Assembly (NCBI GenBank): GCA_009731375.1
Contig: BJOX01000168.1
Location: 627,240-691,239 of the forward strand
Reading direction: 5' to 3'
From: Paulinella micropora
Taxonomy: Eukaryota; Cercozoa; Imbricatea; Euglyphida
DNA: 64,000 bases
Positions 1 through 9,800 of this stretch are shown here, piece after piece. The translations under genes and the position numbers were made by a program. The notes beneath the pieces were generated by a model that was given only the letters and a program-made list of their open reading frames with translations, was not told the origin of the DNA and did not search any database. Position 1 is the first letter of the stretch. The number at the start of each line of letters is the position of its first letter.

Positions 1-1911
1 ATTTTCGAACACGTGTGTCTCGAGGAAGTTCTTGGACTTCACTGAGCTAAACGTCGAGCATTGTTGTATGAGCTGAGTAAGCTTACTCGGGTTAACTGTG
101 TGTAACGCCGAAAAGAAATAGAGGATGATCGACTTGCGGCCATAGAATAGCCCATAGGAGGAAACTACCTCCGTAAGGGTCGCCGCCAAGCCAACAGCAC
201 TCCTCAAACTCATCGCCACTGTCTCAAAGATTTCAAATCCTATGAGAGTACCAGTGCAGAGATGCTGGTATCCATGAGATTGAAAATATGAAATGAGTGT
301 GGCCACCGCCAGTTCACACTGAGCGTCTAGGCCTGTTGCATTGTTTCTCTTAATCTCCTCCTTCTTTCTCAAAAACTTGTACTGTGTCAGATCAAATCCC
401 TCCGAGACTAGAGATTGGTCAAAAACAGTAACAAGGGCCTCGTATTCCTGCGTTTCGTCGCAAGGAAAAGCCTTCATGCAGGCATTGATCTCTTTGAGCT
501 TGCTCAAAAGCGAAGCATCAGAGTCTTTGTCTGAGCTCGTCTTGGCATATAGCATGAGACTTGCCACTCCTCCTTTCTTCCCCTTGAAGGCATTTATGAT
601 GTTCTGTCTGTCCTTCTTCTCCGTGTTTGTGACCACCACCGTAGTTGAGCCCGAGGGTGCAGGGGCTGGTGGGGCAGGAGCTGGTGGGGTCAAATATGTC
701 GGAGGGTGTGTCTTTGCACCACTCACTTTTGCTTTCATTCTTTCCAGTCTCATCGTCTTCTCGAACTCCTCATTCTCTTTCGCCTTCTTCTTCTCAGATA
801 TCACCAGCTTTTGAGCATGAGTGATAAAGGCCACCAATTCAGAAGCAGATCTGAGAAAATTATATTTCTCCACATATTGGTCAACACCTGCTTTGTTGGC
901 GACCGGTGGTGCGTTACTAAGTGATTTAAGGACAGAGTGATCCTTGGTAGGAATCCATCTCTTCCATGCCTCCTTGTGCAGTAACGCACCCATCAACAGT
1001 CTGATCTTGGTCAGAACTCTGTCGGTCTTCTCTAACTCATCAATCACAGGATGAGTTTCTCCTGCTGCCTTAATGCTTTTTTCCATCTCTGCCTTCCCCT
1101 CCTCCAAGGCCTTTATTTCCATTGTAAAAAAATGAAATATGCCACTCGAGTTTTTCGAACCCAGATTGGTCTTCATTTTTGTTACATCGACTGCCTCCTG
1201 ACCAGTCGCGAGGAATCTGGCCGTTGCTCTTGGGTTTGTGTACTGGAGGTAACCCTCACATCGTGGGCCGTATGTACGTTCCCAAATCAGGGTTTGAGTG
1301 TACACCCCAAAGATAGCATCGAGTAATTCAAGGTGGGTGTGTGTGTCCCCAAACTTGATATGCTGTATCTTCTTTCTCTCTTCTGGATCAGAGACCAGTT
1401 TGCCGAGGAGCTGTGCTGTGTTTGATAATAGGATATAGACATCCTTTTTAGCACGACTTTTCTCTCTTCTTTGATCCTGAGGGATCCACACATAGGTATC
1501 CTTCTCTACCCCCATCTTGTTATCAAACTCTTTTTTAGTGAGGTCATAGTGGTCTTGCACCCACTGTTGTTCCTCCACTGTGATCTCCTCTCCATCACTA
1601 TGAATCAAGTCGATCATTTTTCGTCCTCCTCCTCCCGTGTAGGCAGGTGGTAAGGGATTACCATATGCTCCTCCTCCTCCCGTCTCTTCTTGTTCAAATC
1701 CTCCTTCATCTTCGTCTCCTCCATATCTTCCTTCATCATCCCAGCCCTCTTCTACTCCTCCTCCTACTCCTTCATCTCCTCCTCCTTCATTCAATCCTCC
1801 TCCTCCTCCTTCATTCAATCCTCTTCCTCCTCCTCCTCCTCCTTCTTCTTCTTCTTCTCTTCTTTGATCTGCCTCCGAGAATTCACTCACTTCGGCGGTC
1901 TCTGTCGACAT
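1..1911 (-). CDS. gag: Gag-like polyprotein, 637 codons visible, C-terminus outside the window
   Basis: An ATG at 1911 (minus) opens a frame with no stop for 637 codons to the window edge. Its absent stop codon makes it easy to overlook. It aligns colinearly with the Gag at 25937-28450: an acidic Gly/Glu-rich N-terminus (residues ~10-75), then shared blocks such as KKEF...WIPQ, HIKFGDT, NPRATARFL, RWIPTKDH, a Pro/Ala linker (~400-420), EKKDRQ, DETQEYEAL, FQSHGYQHLCTGTLIGFEIF and YGLFYGRKSIIL. By its place in the element it should be the structural protein that packages the retrotransposon RNA. The region that would hold a zinc finger is cut off. Start choice: first ATG, in the same position relative to the acidic tract as in the other copy. 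The frame looks intact and therefore recently functional. Confidence 0.9.
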   Translation of the reverse strand, partial: MSTETAEVSEFSEADQRREEEEEGGGGGGRGLNEGGGGGLNEGGGDEGVGGGVEEGWDDEGRYGGDEDEGGFEQEETGGGGAYGNPLPPAYTGGGGRKMIDLIHSDGEEITVEEQQWVQDHYDLTKKEFDNKMGVEKDTYVWIPQDQRREKSRAKKDVYILLSNTAQLLGKLVSDPEERKKIQHIKFGDTHTHLELLDAIFGVYTQTLIWERTYGPRCEGYLQYTNPRATARFLATGQEAVDVTKMKTNLGSKNSSGIFHFFTMEIKALEEGKAEMEKSIKAAGETHPVIDELEKTDRVLTKIRLLMGALLHKEAWKRWIPTKDHSVLKSLSNAPPVANKAGVDQYVEKYNFLRSASELVAFITHAQKLVISEKKKAKENEEFEKTMRLERMKAKVSGAKTHPPTYLTPPAPAPPAPAPSGSTTVVVTNTEKKDRQNIINAFKGKKGGVASLMLYAKTSSDKDSDASLLSKLKEINACMKAFPCDETQEYEALVTVFDQSLVSEGFDLTQYKFLRKKEEIKRNNATGLDAQCELAVATLISYFQSHGYQHLCTGTLIGFEIFETVAMSLRSAVGLAATLTEVVSSYGLFYGRKSIILYFFSALHTVNPSKLTQLIQQCSTFSSVKSKNFLETHVFEN

Positions 1912-2698
1912 GATGTCGTAGTAGTGATCAACAGGAGGACAGTGTCAGCTCCTATGTTTGGTTTTTGTTCGTTTGTGTTCTGTTCCTCCTTCAGTCGATT
2001 GACTAGTGAAGAGAGAAACTAATAGAGAGGGTAGGATAAGATTCCCTGTCCTCTATGAAACACTGTTTGTATGTTTGTTTTTGTTTGAGAAAAATAGTCT
2101 TTGAGACTTTCTCCGATTTCTTGTTCTCCTTACTCAGATTACTTTCTCCTCCTTCTTTTCTATATTGTATCTAGTATGAGGCACTTGGACCTACACACAG
2201 ATAGTAATAGAGAAGCTAGAAAAGCTCTCCTTGAGAAGTCGACAGTCGGTCGGATAGGTTCTCAGACCTACCTTTAGAAAACGATCAGAGATTTGCAAAA
2301 ATACTCTGACGTATGTGTGAGATAATGCAGATAAATGCACAAACTAGAAGGGTAGAGTGTTGTGCTCCTGTCCCTATGCTTGTTTGTGTTTTGTGTGTGT
2401 TCCTTCACTCTTCTGTCCACCTCCTTCTTCTTGGTCTCTGTGTGAGAACAGCAAGAACGACAGAGAGTTTGTATCTGATGTCTCCTTGTGAGCACACAGA
2501 TACTGATTGGGCTAGAGGGTACGAGACACCTGCTTGAGACCAATCAAATTATTTGTTTTGTGAAAGAGTTATGAGGGAGCTGTGTTGGAGTATTTGTTTT
2601 CGTCTGACGTCCCCGTGTGAGACACGGTCAGTGAAAATTCACTCTGTTGCCTGTGTGGCAAAGCAGAAAGAAATCACCCTAGTGATGTGGACTCCAAA
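1912..2698 (-). other. 5' leader of the left gypsy element
   Basis: Untranslated stretch between LTR and gag. It resembles the 763-bp leader at 25174-25936, including a shared block with 'cagtatctgtgtgctcaca' (minus, around 2490). No long frame on the sense strand. Confidence 0.7.
2679..2696 (-). other. Primer-binding-site-like sequence
   Basis: Two bases after the LTR end the minus strand reads TGGAGTCCACATC. TGG is the complement of the tRNA 3' CCA, as expected for a PBS. The other full element starts TGGAGTCACCAGC, so only the first 7 bases agree. I cannot assign the tRNA. Confidence 0.55.
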
Positions 2699-2935
2699 TG
2701 TAATGCCCCCAACGATAGCTCGTAAAAAGTCGGTAATACAACCAAACACAGTCCTCAAGAATGAGAATGATGTCTCGTTGTATTAGCTCAGTGAAGCCAA
2801 AAAGGAAAACGGCAACAGACCAGGAATAAAATGGCATCAGGTCCAATCCGGACAAATAATACTGAAAAACAAGCTGGTGCACCTGTCACCAGGAAAATGT
2901 ATTTTTTACCGGCTATCCGGGGGGTGATGCCTACA
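2699..2935 (-). repeat. 5' LTR of the left gypsy element (237 bp)
   Basis: Minus strand starts TGTAGGCATCACCCCCCGG and ends in ...CATTACA (TG...CA). It is clearly homologous, with small gaps, to the 247-bp LTRs at 24927-25173 and 35075-35321. Confidence 0.85.
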
Positions 2936-3641
2936 AATCACTTGTTGTAGGCCAGGCAGTGTTGGTACACTTGTAGAGCACGATGAGCAGCAAAGAGGAT
3001 GATCTTGCTGGGTGATAAGGGGGTGACCCTAACACAAACAAAACCAGACACATACTGTGTTGGTCGACTGCTTAGAGTGTGGAAGAACAGAAATACGACA
3101 CAAAAATGCAAAGACAGGTGAACTTGACGATCTGTCCCATATATGTGGTTTTTGATGACCTCTGATCTTCCACGTTCGTTGAGTAGTACCTTCCTTGTAG
3201 GAGGTGCTTTCAAATCGATCTGTCGACAGAGCACACAAAACTCGTGTGTGCAGTTTCCACTTGAAAGGAAAATTCGCCGACTCAGGCTCCCGAATTGTGA
3301 GTTTGGATACAACACCAAGGGATAAATACACAACGAAGTCTTATTAAAAGTCTCTATAGCTGCAAAAAGCACTAACTCCTGAGAGTAGGTGAAATACCAG
3401 TAAATAGCTGAGAGTTCACTTCCAAGTCGTTTATTTACGTAGGCCGGTTTCTACTAGTGACTTGTTTGCAGACTCCGACTTGGCTGCAACGTACGATCGT
3501 AGGTGAGCGTAGATTGTGAGTTGGTTTCGTATGTGCTTGAAGTTGAATAAGTTGTAACACTTGAAGCCTGAGGAGGGCTTCAAGTACAAGTTATTTCTTC
3601 AAGTAAAAAGTCCTGAACTTTCACTGAAGTTTGGGACATAT
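2936..3641. other. Flanking DNA without recognised gene
   Basis: Host-side flank of the left LTR. A 144-codon minus-strand frame (2938-3372) is open but shows no family resemblance and no supporting context, so it is not called as a gene. Confidence 0.4.
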
Positions 3642-3673
3642 GGAAAGTCTGTAGGCGCAGATAGGTAAATATG
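3642..3673 (+). repeat. Left terminal inverted repeat
   Basis: Pairs with 4470-4501; one mismatch (T versus C) at base 7. Confidence 0.85.
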
Positions 3674-3796
3674 CGGCGACCTTTTCTTATATTAATACCC
3701 GGGCCTATCATGATACACAGTGATGTATAGAAGAGCTATATCTCTTTAAGATGTAGTTATACGAGTCTGTTTTTATCAAGGTATATACTTTTGAGC

Positions 3797-3872
3797 CGGT
3801 TGAAAACGATAATATTACGATTCATAACCGGTACTATTTTTTTAAGCTGTATAATATTATCGTTCAACGGTT
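3797..3872. repeat. Imperfect inverted repeat (hairpin) inside the MITE-like element
   Basis: CGGTTGAAAACGATAATATT at 3797 faces AATATTATCGTTCAACGG near 3853, allowing a stem with a loop of about 35 nt. Confidence 0.6.
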
Positions 3873-4469
3873 AGGGGTGACACAGTGACTGGGAATGCCC
3901 GTTCTCTTTTCCCTTTTTGTTGCTTGGCTCTGACAGTCTCCTATATTTTCCGCCATACTGGCCCAAGTCTCTTTGTGGAGGAGGAAGATTAGGTTATTTT
4001 CAGATTGCTGTGGAATTGGAAGGATACATATGTAAATACCCCGGCCCGGGCTTACGGCATTAAATAATATCTTTTGATTACTACTCGGAACCGACAAAAA
4101 GTCTTTCGGAGCCAAATGGCTGTGCACGCCGTGCACGGCAATTATCATTTTTATGTTCTCTTGACTGTGTTCCCCAAAATTCACCGTAAATGCATAAATT
4201 CAACTTGTGATTTTCGGGAAATCGTGGAAAAAAGGCAATGTGAAGGGGAAAATGGCAATTTCTGTACTTGAAAAGCTTTGATTAAATCGTTTTGGACAGT
4301 TTGAAGTCATTCCTGGACGAAATCGAAAGCTCAGTAGTAGTTAGTGAAGTCGAAACGTCGTGCAGAGGAGAATCTAACTGATCGGTCAAAAACAGTAAAA
4401 TGTCAACGATCATAGTGGTTTTGGCCTGTCGTTTAAAAGTGCTCCGAATCTGACTCAGTAAAAGTAGCA

Positions 4470-4501
4470 CATATTTACCTATCTGCGCCTACAGGCTTTC
4501 C
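4470..4501 (-). repeat. Right terminal inverted repeat
   Basis: Reverse complement of 3642-3673 with one mismatch. Confidence 0.85.
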
Positions 4502-4924
4502 GACCGGCAGATACCGGTTTTCTTCGAGTCAACTGCCCACTCTGGACAGCTAGGACGTGACAGGCAGTATAGTAGGATATGACTCTTGAAAGCCTACTGT
4601 TCAAGAGTCTTGTTTTAAAATGACTTATTAATAATATAAATATTGATATTAATATTAATATTTCTCGGTGGCAGTGCTTTTATTATTATAATATTTTTGT
4701 ACTATTAATACTATCGGTATTAATATTAATATTAATATTAATAATATTCATTAGTTTGTTTCAACTTTTGATTTTTTTTGCGGATGGTTCGGTCCAGGTG
4801 TTGAGTGCGGACGATCCTGACCCGGCTCGCCGCCTGATTGCCAAAAATTTCATATTATTAATAATATCAACGCTTCGCGTGTTTCGCCGCCTACAGGTGG
4901 GCGAGGTGTGTGTGTGTGTGTTTT
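4502..4924. other. AT-rich unique sequence
   Basis: Contains runs of 'taatattaa' and a short GC-rich patch near 4795-4835. No gene is seen. Confidence 0.5.
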
Positions 4925-4981
4925 TCAAGTTATTACTGTTATTATTGTTGTTATTATTATTATCATTATAATTATTATTAC

Positions 4982-5073
<92 letters not shown>
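4925..5073. repeat. (ATT)n microsatellite at the LINE 5' junction
   Basis: Nearly pure TTA/ATT triplets with a few interruptions, ending at the G-run that opens the LINE. Confidence 0.9.
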
Positions 5074-5380
5074 TTGGGGGGCACCAATACATGGTTGGGT
5101 GCCACCGCCACACGGCGGGGTTGGGGCTGTTGGCAGCTTGTTATGAGGGGTACATAATCAGTGCTCCACTGATTCATGAGACGGGACCTTCTACTGAGAG
5201 AAGCTCTCTCACCACGCTCACGGCTCTTGGCTCGGGGTGGCCTCTGGTATCACTCGGGGTGAGTGCGGGGGGTGGGGGTATCTGAGGGAGGGGGTTGGGC
5301 TCAGTGGGTCACTGGACAGGTTGGTTAACTAAACTACTGTTGGTATGAGTGGGTACAAAGGCGAGAGGCCCCACACATTT

Positions 5381-5839
5381 CCACAAGCCTTGAAATCACT
5401 CAACTGCCACAGTAGCGACTGCCTGGACGCGGGGCTCCTGACTCACCCTCTCTCCCAGAACCCCTCGTGCTCACTTTGCGGATGCCATGGGGATGCTCTG
5501 GCGGAGGGTCGGGACGTGTTGGGTGCATGTGACCGGGCCTGTCACTTAGTGTTCTCGGTAGATGACTCTTTTGTAGCTTCTATCGGACGCAGGGTGGCTT
5601 GCCACGACCCCTCAATGATGCATAGTACGTCACGTCTCTGGCCTGGTTACGGGGGCGGGTAACTGAGGCGGGTTCCTGAAGGCTGGTTATGGAAGCTATG
5701 TTATTGTTGTTGGGTTCCTGGCTATGTTATTGTTGTTGGGTTCCTGGCTGCTATGTTATTGTTGTTGGGTTCCTGGCGGCGTACATGTTTATGCTTTTTT
5801 AAGGGTTGAGCTTTAAATAACCCCACTCGGGTCTTCTTT
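5381..5839 (+). repeat. LINE 5' region direct repeat, unit A
   Basis: Starts CCACAAGCCTTGAAA and ends in the motif GGGTTGAGCTTTAAATAACC just before the N gap. It matches unit B at 6436 with many substitutions. It may be a 5'UTR promoter monomer or a relic of another element's 3' end. Confidence 0.75.
5695..5778 (+). repeat. Minisatellite, three ~28-bp units inside unit A
   Basis: Three copies of 'tatgttattgttgttgggtt' plus 'cctggc'. Absent from unit B. Confidence 0.85.
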
Positions 5840-6435
5840 NNNNNNNNNNNNNNNNNNNNNNNNNNNNNNNNNNNNNNNNNNNNNNNNNNNNNNNNNNNNN
5901 NNNNNNNNNNNNNNNNNNNNNNNNNNNNNNNNNNNNNNNNNNNNNNNNNNNNNNNNNNNNNNNNNNNNNNNNNNNNNNNNNNNNNNNNNNNNNNNNNNNN
6001 NNNNNNNNNNNNNNNNNNNNNNNNNNNNNNNNNNNNNNNNNNNNNNNNNNNNNNNNNNNNNNNNNNNNNNNNNNNNNNNNNNNNNNNNNNNNNNNNNNNN
6101 NNNNNNNNNNNNNNNNNNNNNNNNNNNNNNNNNNNNNNNNNNNNNNNNNNNNNNNNNNNNNNNNNNNNNNNNNNNNNNNNNNNNNNNNNNNNNNNNNNNN
6201 NNNNNNNNNNNNNNNNNNNNNNNNNNNNNNNNNNNNNNNNNNNNNNNNNNNNNNNNNNNNNNNNNNNNNNNNNNNNNNNNNNNNNNNNNNNNNNNNNNNN
6301 NNNNNNNNNNNNNNNNNNNNNNNNNNNNNNNNNNNNNNNNNNNNNNNNNNNNNNNNNNNNNNNNNNNNNNNNNNNNNNNNNNNNNNNNNNNNNNNNNNNN
6401 NNNNNNNNNNNNNNNNNNNNNNNNNNNNNNNNNNN
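5840..6435. other. Assembly gap (N)
   Basis: 596 undetermined bases between units A and B; further repeat units could be hidden here. Confidence 0.99.
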
Positions 6436-6812
6436 ACCACAAGCCTTGAAACGACTAAATGACCAAAGTAACGACGGACCGGAGCGGGGCTCCTAATTCA
6501 CCCTCTCTCTCAGCACTCTTTGTGCTCATCCTGCGGATGCCATGGTGTTGCTCTGGCGGAGGGTTATGGGGTGGTGGGTACACGTGCACGGGCCTGTCAC
6601 TCTGTGCTCTCGGTAGATGACTCACTTGCAGCGTTTATCGGACGCAGGGTGGTTTGCCACGACACCTACCTCGATGATGCACAGCGGGTCCTGCCTCGTG
6701 CCTGGTTACGGATGCAGGTGAGTGTTTGTGTGTATTCCTATACATACGTACACGTATGCTTTTTAAGGGTTGAGCTTTAAATAACCCCACCTGGGTCCTC
6801 ATTTATCGATTT
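6436..6812 (+). repeat. LINE 5' region direct repeat, unit B
   Basis: Second copy of unit A, ending in the same GGGTTGAGCTTTAAATAACC motif, which can fold as a GGGTT/AACCC stem. The main LINE ATG follows within 25 bp. A 47-codon stretch stays open in the same frame in both copies with conserved C-x2-C-G and VDDS residues, so it may descend from coding sequence. Confidence 0.75.
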
Positions 6813-6825
6813 TACAACTCGATCA

Positions 6826-9800
6826 ATGCGGCACCGGGGTCCCATACCACTTATGTCAGGTTCTTATGCGACGAGCGCAGCCGCTAGTGCTGGCCCTATG
6901 GGTCAAGGCGGTAATCCTTCAGGTTTAGACGTTCCCCGTGGGAGTGCGCCTGCGGGTGGCGATGGCTACTCGGCCGGGGTGGGGTGGTCGAGTGCTCGCG
7001 TACCTGACGGGCAACCTGAATCACGTAGAGCCAGCAATCCTGCTGCATCTCGATCACCCTCCCCAACCTCGGAAGAGAAGTCACGTCCGGAAAGGTCTGG
7101 TCACGGCGTGTGGCAAGCGGTACCGCCACCGAGGAGGTGGCGGAGGAAGGTACGAAATGAGCTGGATAAGAGATGTTGCATAGTATGGGGGCTATCGCAT
7201 GTCTCTCAGACAGTGGTCATGGCGCGAGAGCTCCGAATTCTCGGTCTCGGGGAAGTCGAGGTGGAATTCGCGGGCAGAGGTAGTGGGCGACATTTGCGGA
7301 TTAAATGTGCGTCTTGTGAGGAGGCGGAGAAGATGGTGCGGCTGCTGCGGGAGCGTAAGTTCTTCACGGGAAAGGTTCACGTTGCGACGGGTAGGACTTT
7401 CCGGGAAAGAGAGAAGCAGCGGGCTGCACGGGGGGGTGCCCAGTATGTAGAGATGCAGAGGGAGCTTCGCAAGCAGGGATTTGGCTACTGGGTGCTCGAC
7501 GTGGAAGTCGACGAGCCCCAGGGCGAAGCCTCAAGCGGTGAATCTCCCTTGGCGGAGTGGGGCAGAATGCGGGAGCTGGAGGAGCTGGGGCGGAGGGTGC
7601 AGGATGGGCCGTGGAGGGTGGCGGAGGGCTCCAGGCGGGCTCAACCGAAGCGCAGGCATCGGCACCAGCTTCGTTCTTCCCAATTTGTGAAAGGCTTCCC
7701 ACTGAGGGTGGCCTCACATAATTGGCAAGGCAAAGTGGGTGCGGATAGCCCAGGCTTTGGGGAATGGCCGGAGCACTGCAAGGAGCGAAGCTGGGTGATC
7801 GTCGGAGTCCAGGAGCACAACCTATCGTCGCAGAAGGTGGAGAAGCTCAAAGTCGACGGCTTCGCAGTCCTCGGCAAAGCGGCTGCAACTGGTGCGGGCT
7901 CGCGTCTCTTGGGGGGAGTCTTGACGTTGGTGGCCAACTATCTGGCACCGTGCGCTACCATTGTACAGGCGCCTGTTCCACACCCACAGCAATTGTGGGT
8001 GAGGCTGTCGTCTGGGAGCGCGACGGCGTCGGATGTGTTCGTCGGCAACGGCTACTTCCCCCAAGAAAATCAACGAGAGGAATCTATTGCAGCCTATGAG
8101 GCGTGGCAGGCGGCCGTCTCCTACTTCGCCACCAAAGGTCATGTGGTTACGGTTGGTGATGCTAATGCTAAGCTGGGGCCCGCCAGAATAGCGCGGGAGG
8201 AGGGAGTGGTGGGCCTCTTTGGCGAGATAGATGGGAGGGGTAGAGGGGTTAGGAGTGAGAATGGTGAGTTGCTGGCTGCGATGCTTGTTGCCACGGGGTT
8301 GCGCAATCTCAGTGGGTTTTCGCAACCACGGGGGGACAAATATTGGTGGTCTAGGCAGGAAAATGTAGGTGGACGAAGGCATCTACTGGATTACATCTGC
8401 GTCTCTTCCGAGCTGGCGGAGGAGGCAAGCTTCGGCGTCGACGAGGTAGACCTTGATACCGACCACAAAGCTGTGTGGGCGGAACTGGTCTGGGGGGGAC
8501 AGCCACCCCCCAAAAAGCAGGTAAAGAGGTACAAAGCATTCAAGGCAGAGCGCTTGACAGGCAGGGTAGTTGAAGGTAAGGACAGTGAGCTGTCTGAGCT
8601 TAGGTTGAAGTACGACGAGACCTTTGCAGCTGGTATATCGGGGCTGTTGCCAGATGGCCTCCCAGATCTATCAGCAGTGGAGGACCCGGATGAGCTTCAG
8701 CAGGAGGTAGATAGGGTCGCTAGCTTAGTGGTCCGAGCTTTCACGGGCGCAGCCGCGAAGGTCTTGGGAGTTCGGGTGATTAGGCCAGGGTTTACTAATG
8801 CATGGTTTGATGAGGGTCTTAGGGAAGCGATTGCGCGACGGAGAGAGGCATACGGCCTCTGGCGAAGGAATGAGGCCAACCGAGAGGCCTGGCAAAGATA
8901 TAAAGAAGCGAGGAAGGCGGTCAGAAGGTTATGCAAGGAGAAGAAGGAGCAAGCGTGGAAGCGGGTCCAGAATGACACCGCTGCCAACTTCAGGAGCGCT
9001 ACCATGGCCACGTACTGGAAGCTGTCAAAGCGTTTGGGCGGGGTTGGGCGGTCCAAAGCTTCTGCTCCTGTTCGGAAGCCCGATGGCACTCTGGCATGCA
9101 CACTCTGGGAAAAACTACAAGAATGGGAAGAATACCGCCGACGTATGGTGGTCCCCAAAGAAAACCAGTTTTTGGAGGATGCATGTGTAGAGGAAGTCGG
9201 TTCTGATGAGGAAGCAGCGCGGATTGAGCCCGAGCGGAAGGCCCGCGAAACCTTCCAGTATAACGACAACCTGCGCGACCAATTCGAGGCCATGGCGCAA
9301 GCCGAGGAGATCCGGACTGAGACGGGCCCGCTGGACTATGATTACACCGAGAAGGAAGTGGAGCTCTGCCAGGAAAATCTCCAGAATCACAAAGCGTGCT
9401 CACCGGATAAGATCAAGAACGAGATGCTCAAGTACGGAGGCACGCGGATTGTGAGCTTTCTGGTGCGCTTCTTCAACTGGTTGAAATCGTGCGAATACAC
9501 CCCCAGCGACTGGGGCAAAGCGATTATCGTCAACATCCCAAAAGGAGGCGACCCAACCGATCCGGAAAATTGGAGAGACATCGCGATTCTGAGCTGTCTG
9601 GGTAAGATGTATCTGTCCCTTATGGCGGCGAGGCTTACGGCTTTCATCGATCAGCCGGGCAGGCTTCGCCCAGAGCAGGGTGGGTTCCGGCCAAAACGTA
9701 GTACGGGGGACCAGATTTTTGTCCTTAAGGAGCGTCTGCGCCTTAGACAACAAGCTGGCCTCCGTTCTTTCGTTTTGTTCGTGGATCTGAGAAAGGCATT

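Larger units (their letters stand above)
1..2935 (-). mobile_element. Ty3/gypsy-like LTR retrotransposon, 5' part, cut by the window edge
   Basis: Reading the minus strand from 2935 leftwards gives an LTR (2935-2699), a primer-binding-like site, a ~790-bp leader and a gag frame that continues past base 1. The layout, leader length and Gag sequence match the complete element at 24927-35321, but the two Gags differ at many positions, so this is a related family and not a copy of it. The rest (pol and 3' LTR) lies left of the window. No stop or frameshift is seen in the visible gag. Confidence 0.9.
3642..4501. mobile_element. MITE-like element with 32-bp terminal inverted repeats (860 bp)
   Basis: 3642-3673 starts GGAAAGTCTGTAGGCGCAG and is the reverse complement of 4470-4501 with one mismatch in 32. 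The inverted match stops abruptly at both inner ends and no clear target-site duplication flanks it. The interior has no credible coding frame and contains a smaller imperfect inverted repeat (3797-3872). It is probably a non-autonomous DNA transposon; the superfamily cannot be assigned. Confidence 0.75.

Noticed and set aside
2938-3372. A 144-codon minus-strand gene
   Set aside because: No motif, no homologous copy, and an alternative overlapping frame of similar length. It could be chance.
5799-6440. Open frames across runs of N (also 13060-13959, 40061-40414, 46988-47610)
   Set aside because: They consist mainly of undetermined bases.
7822-9403. Minus-strand and shifted frames across the LINE ORF
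   Set aside because: They overlap the strongly supported polyprotein and have no domain motifs.
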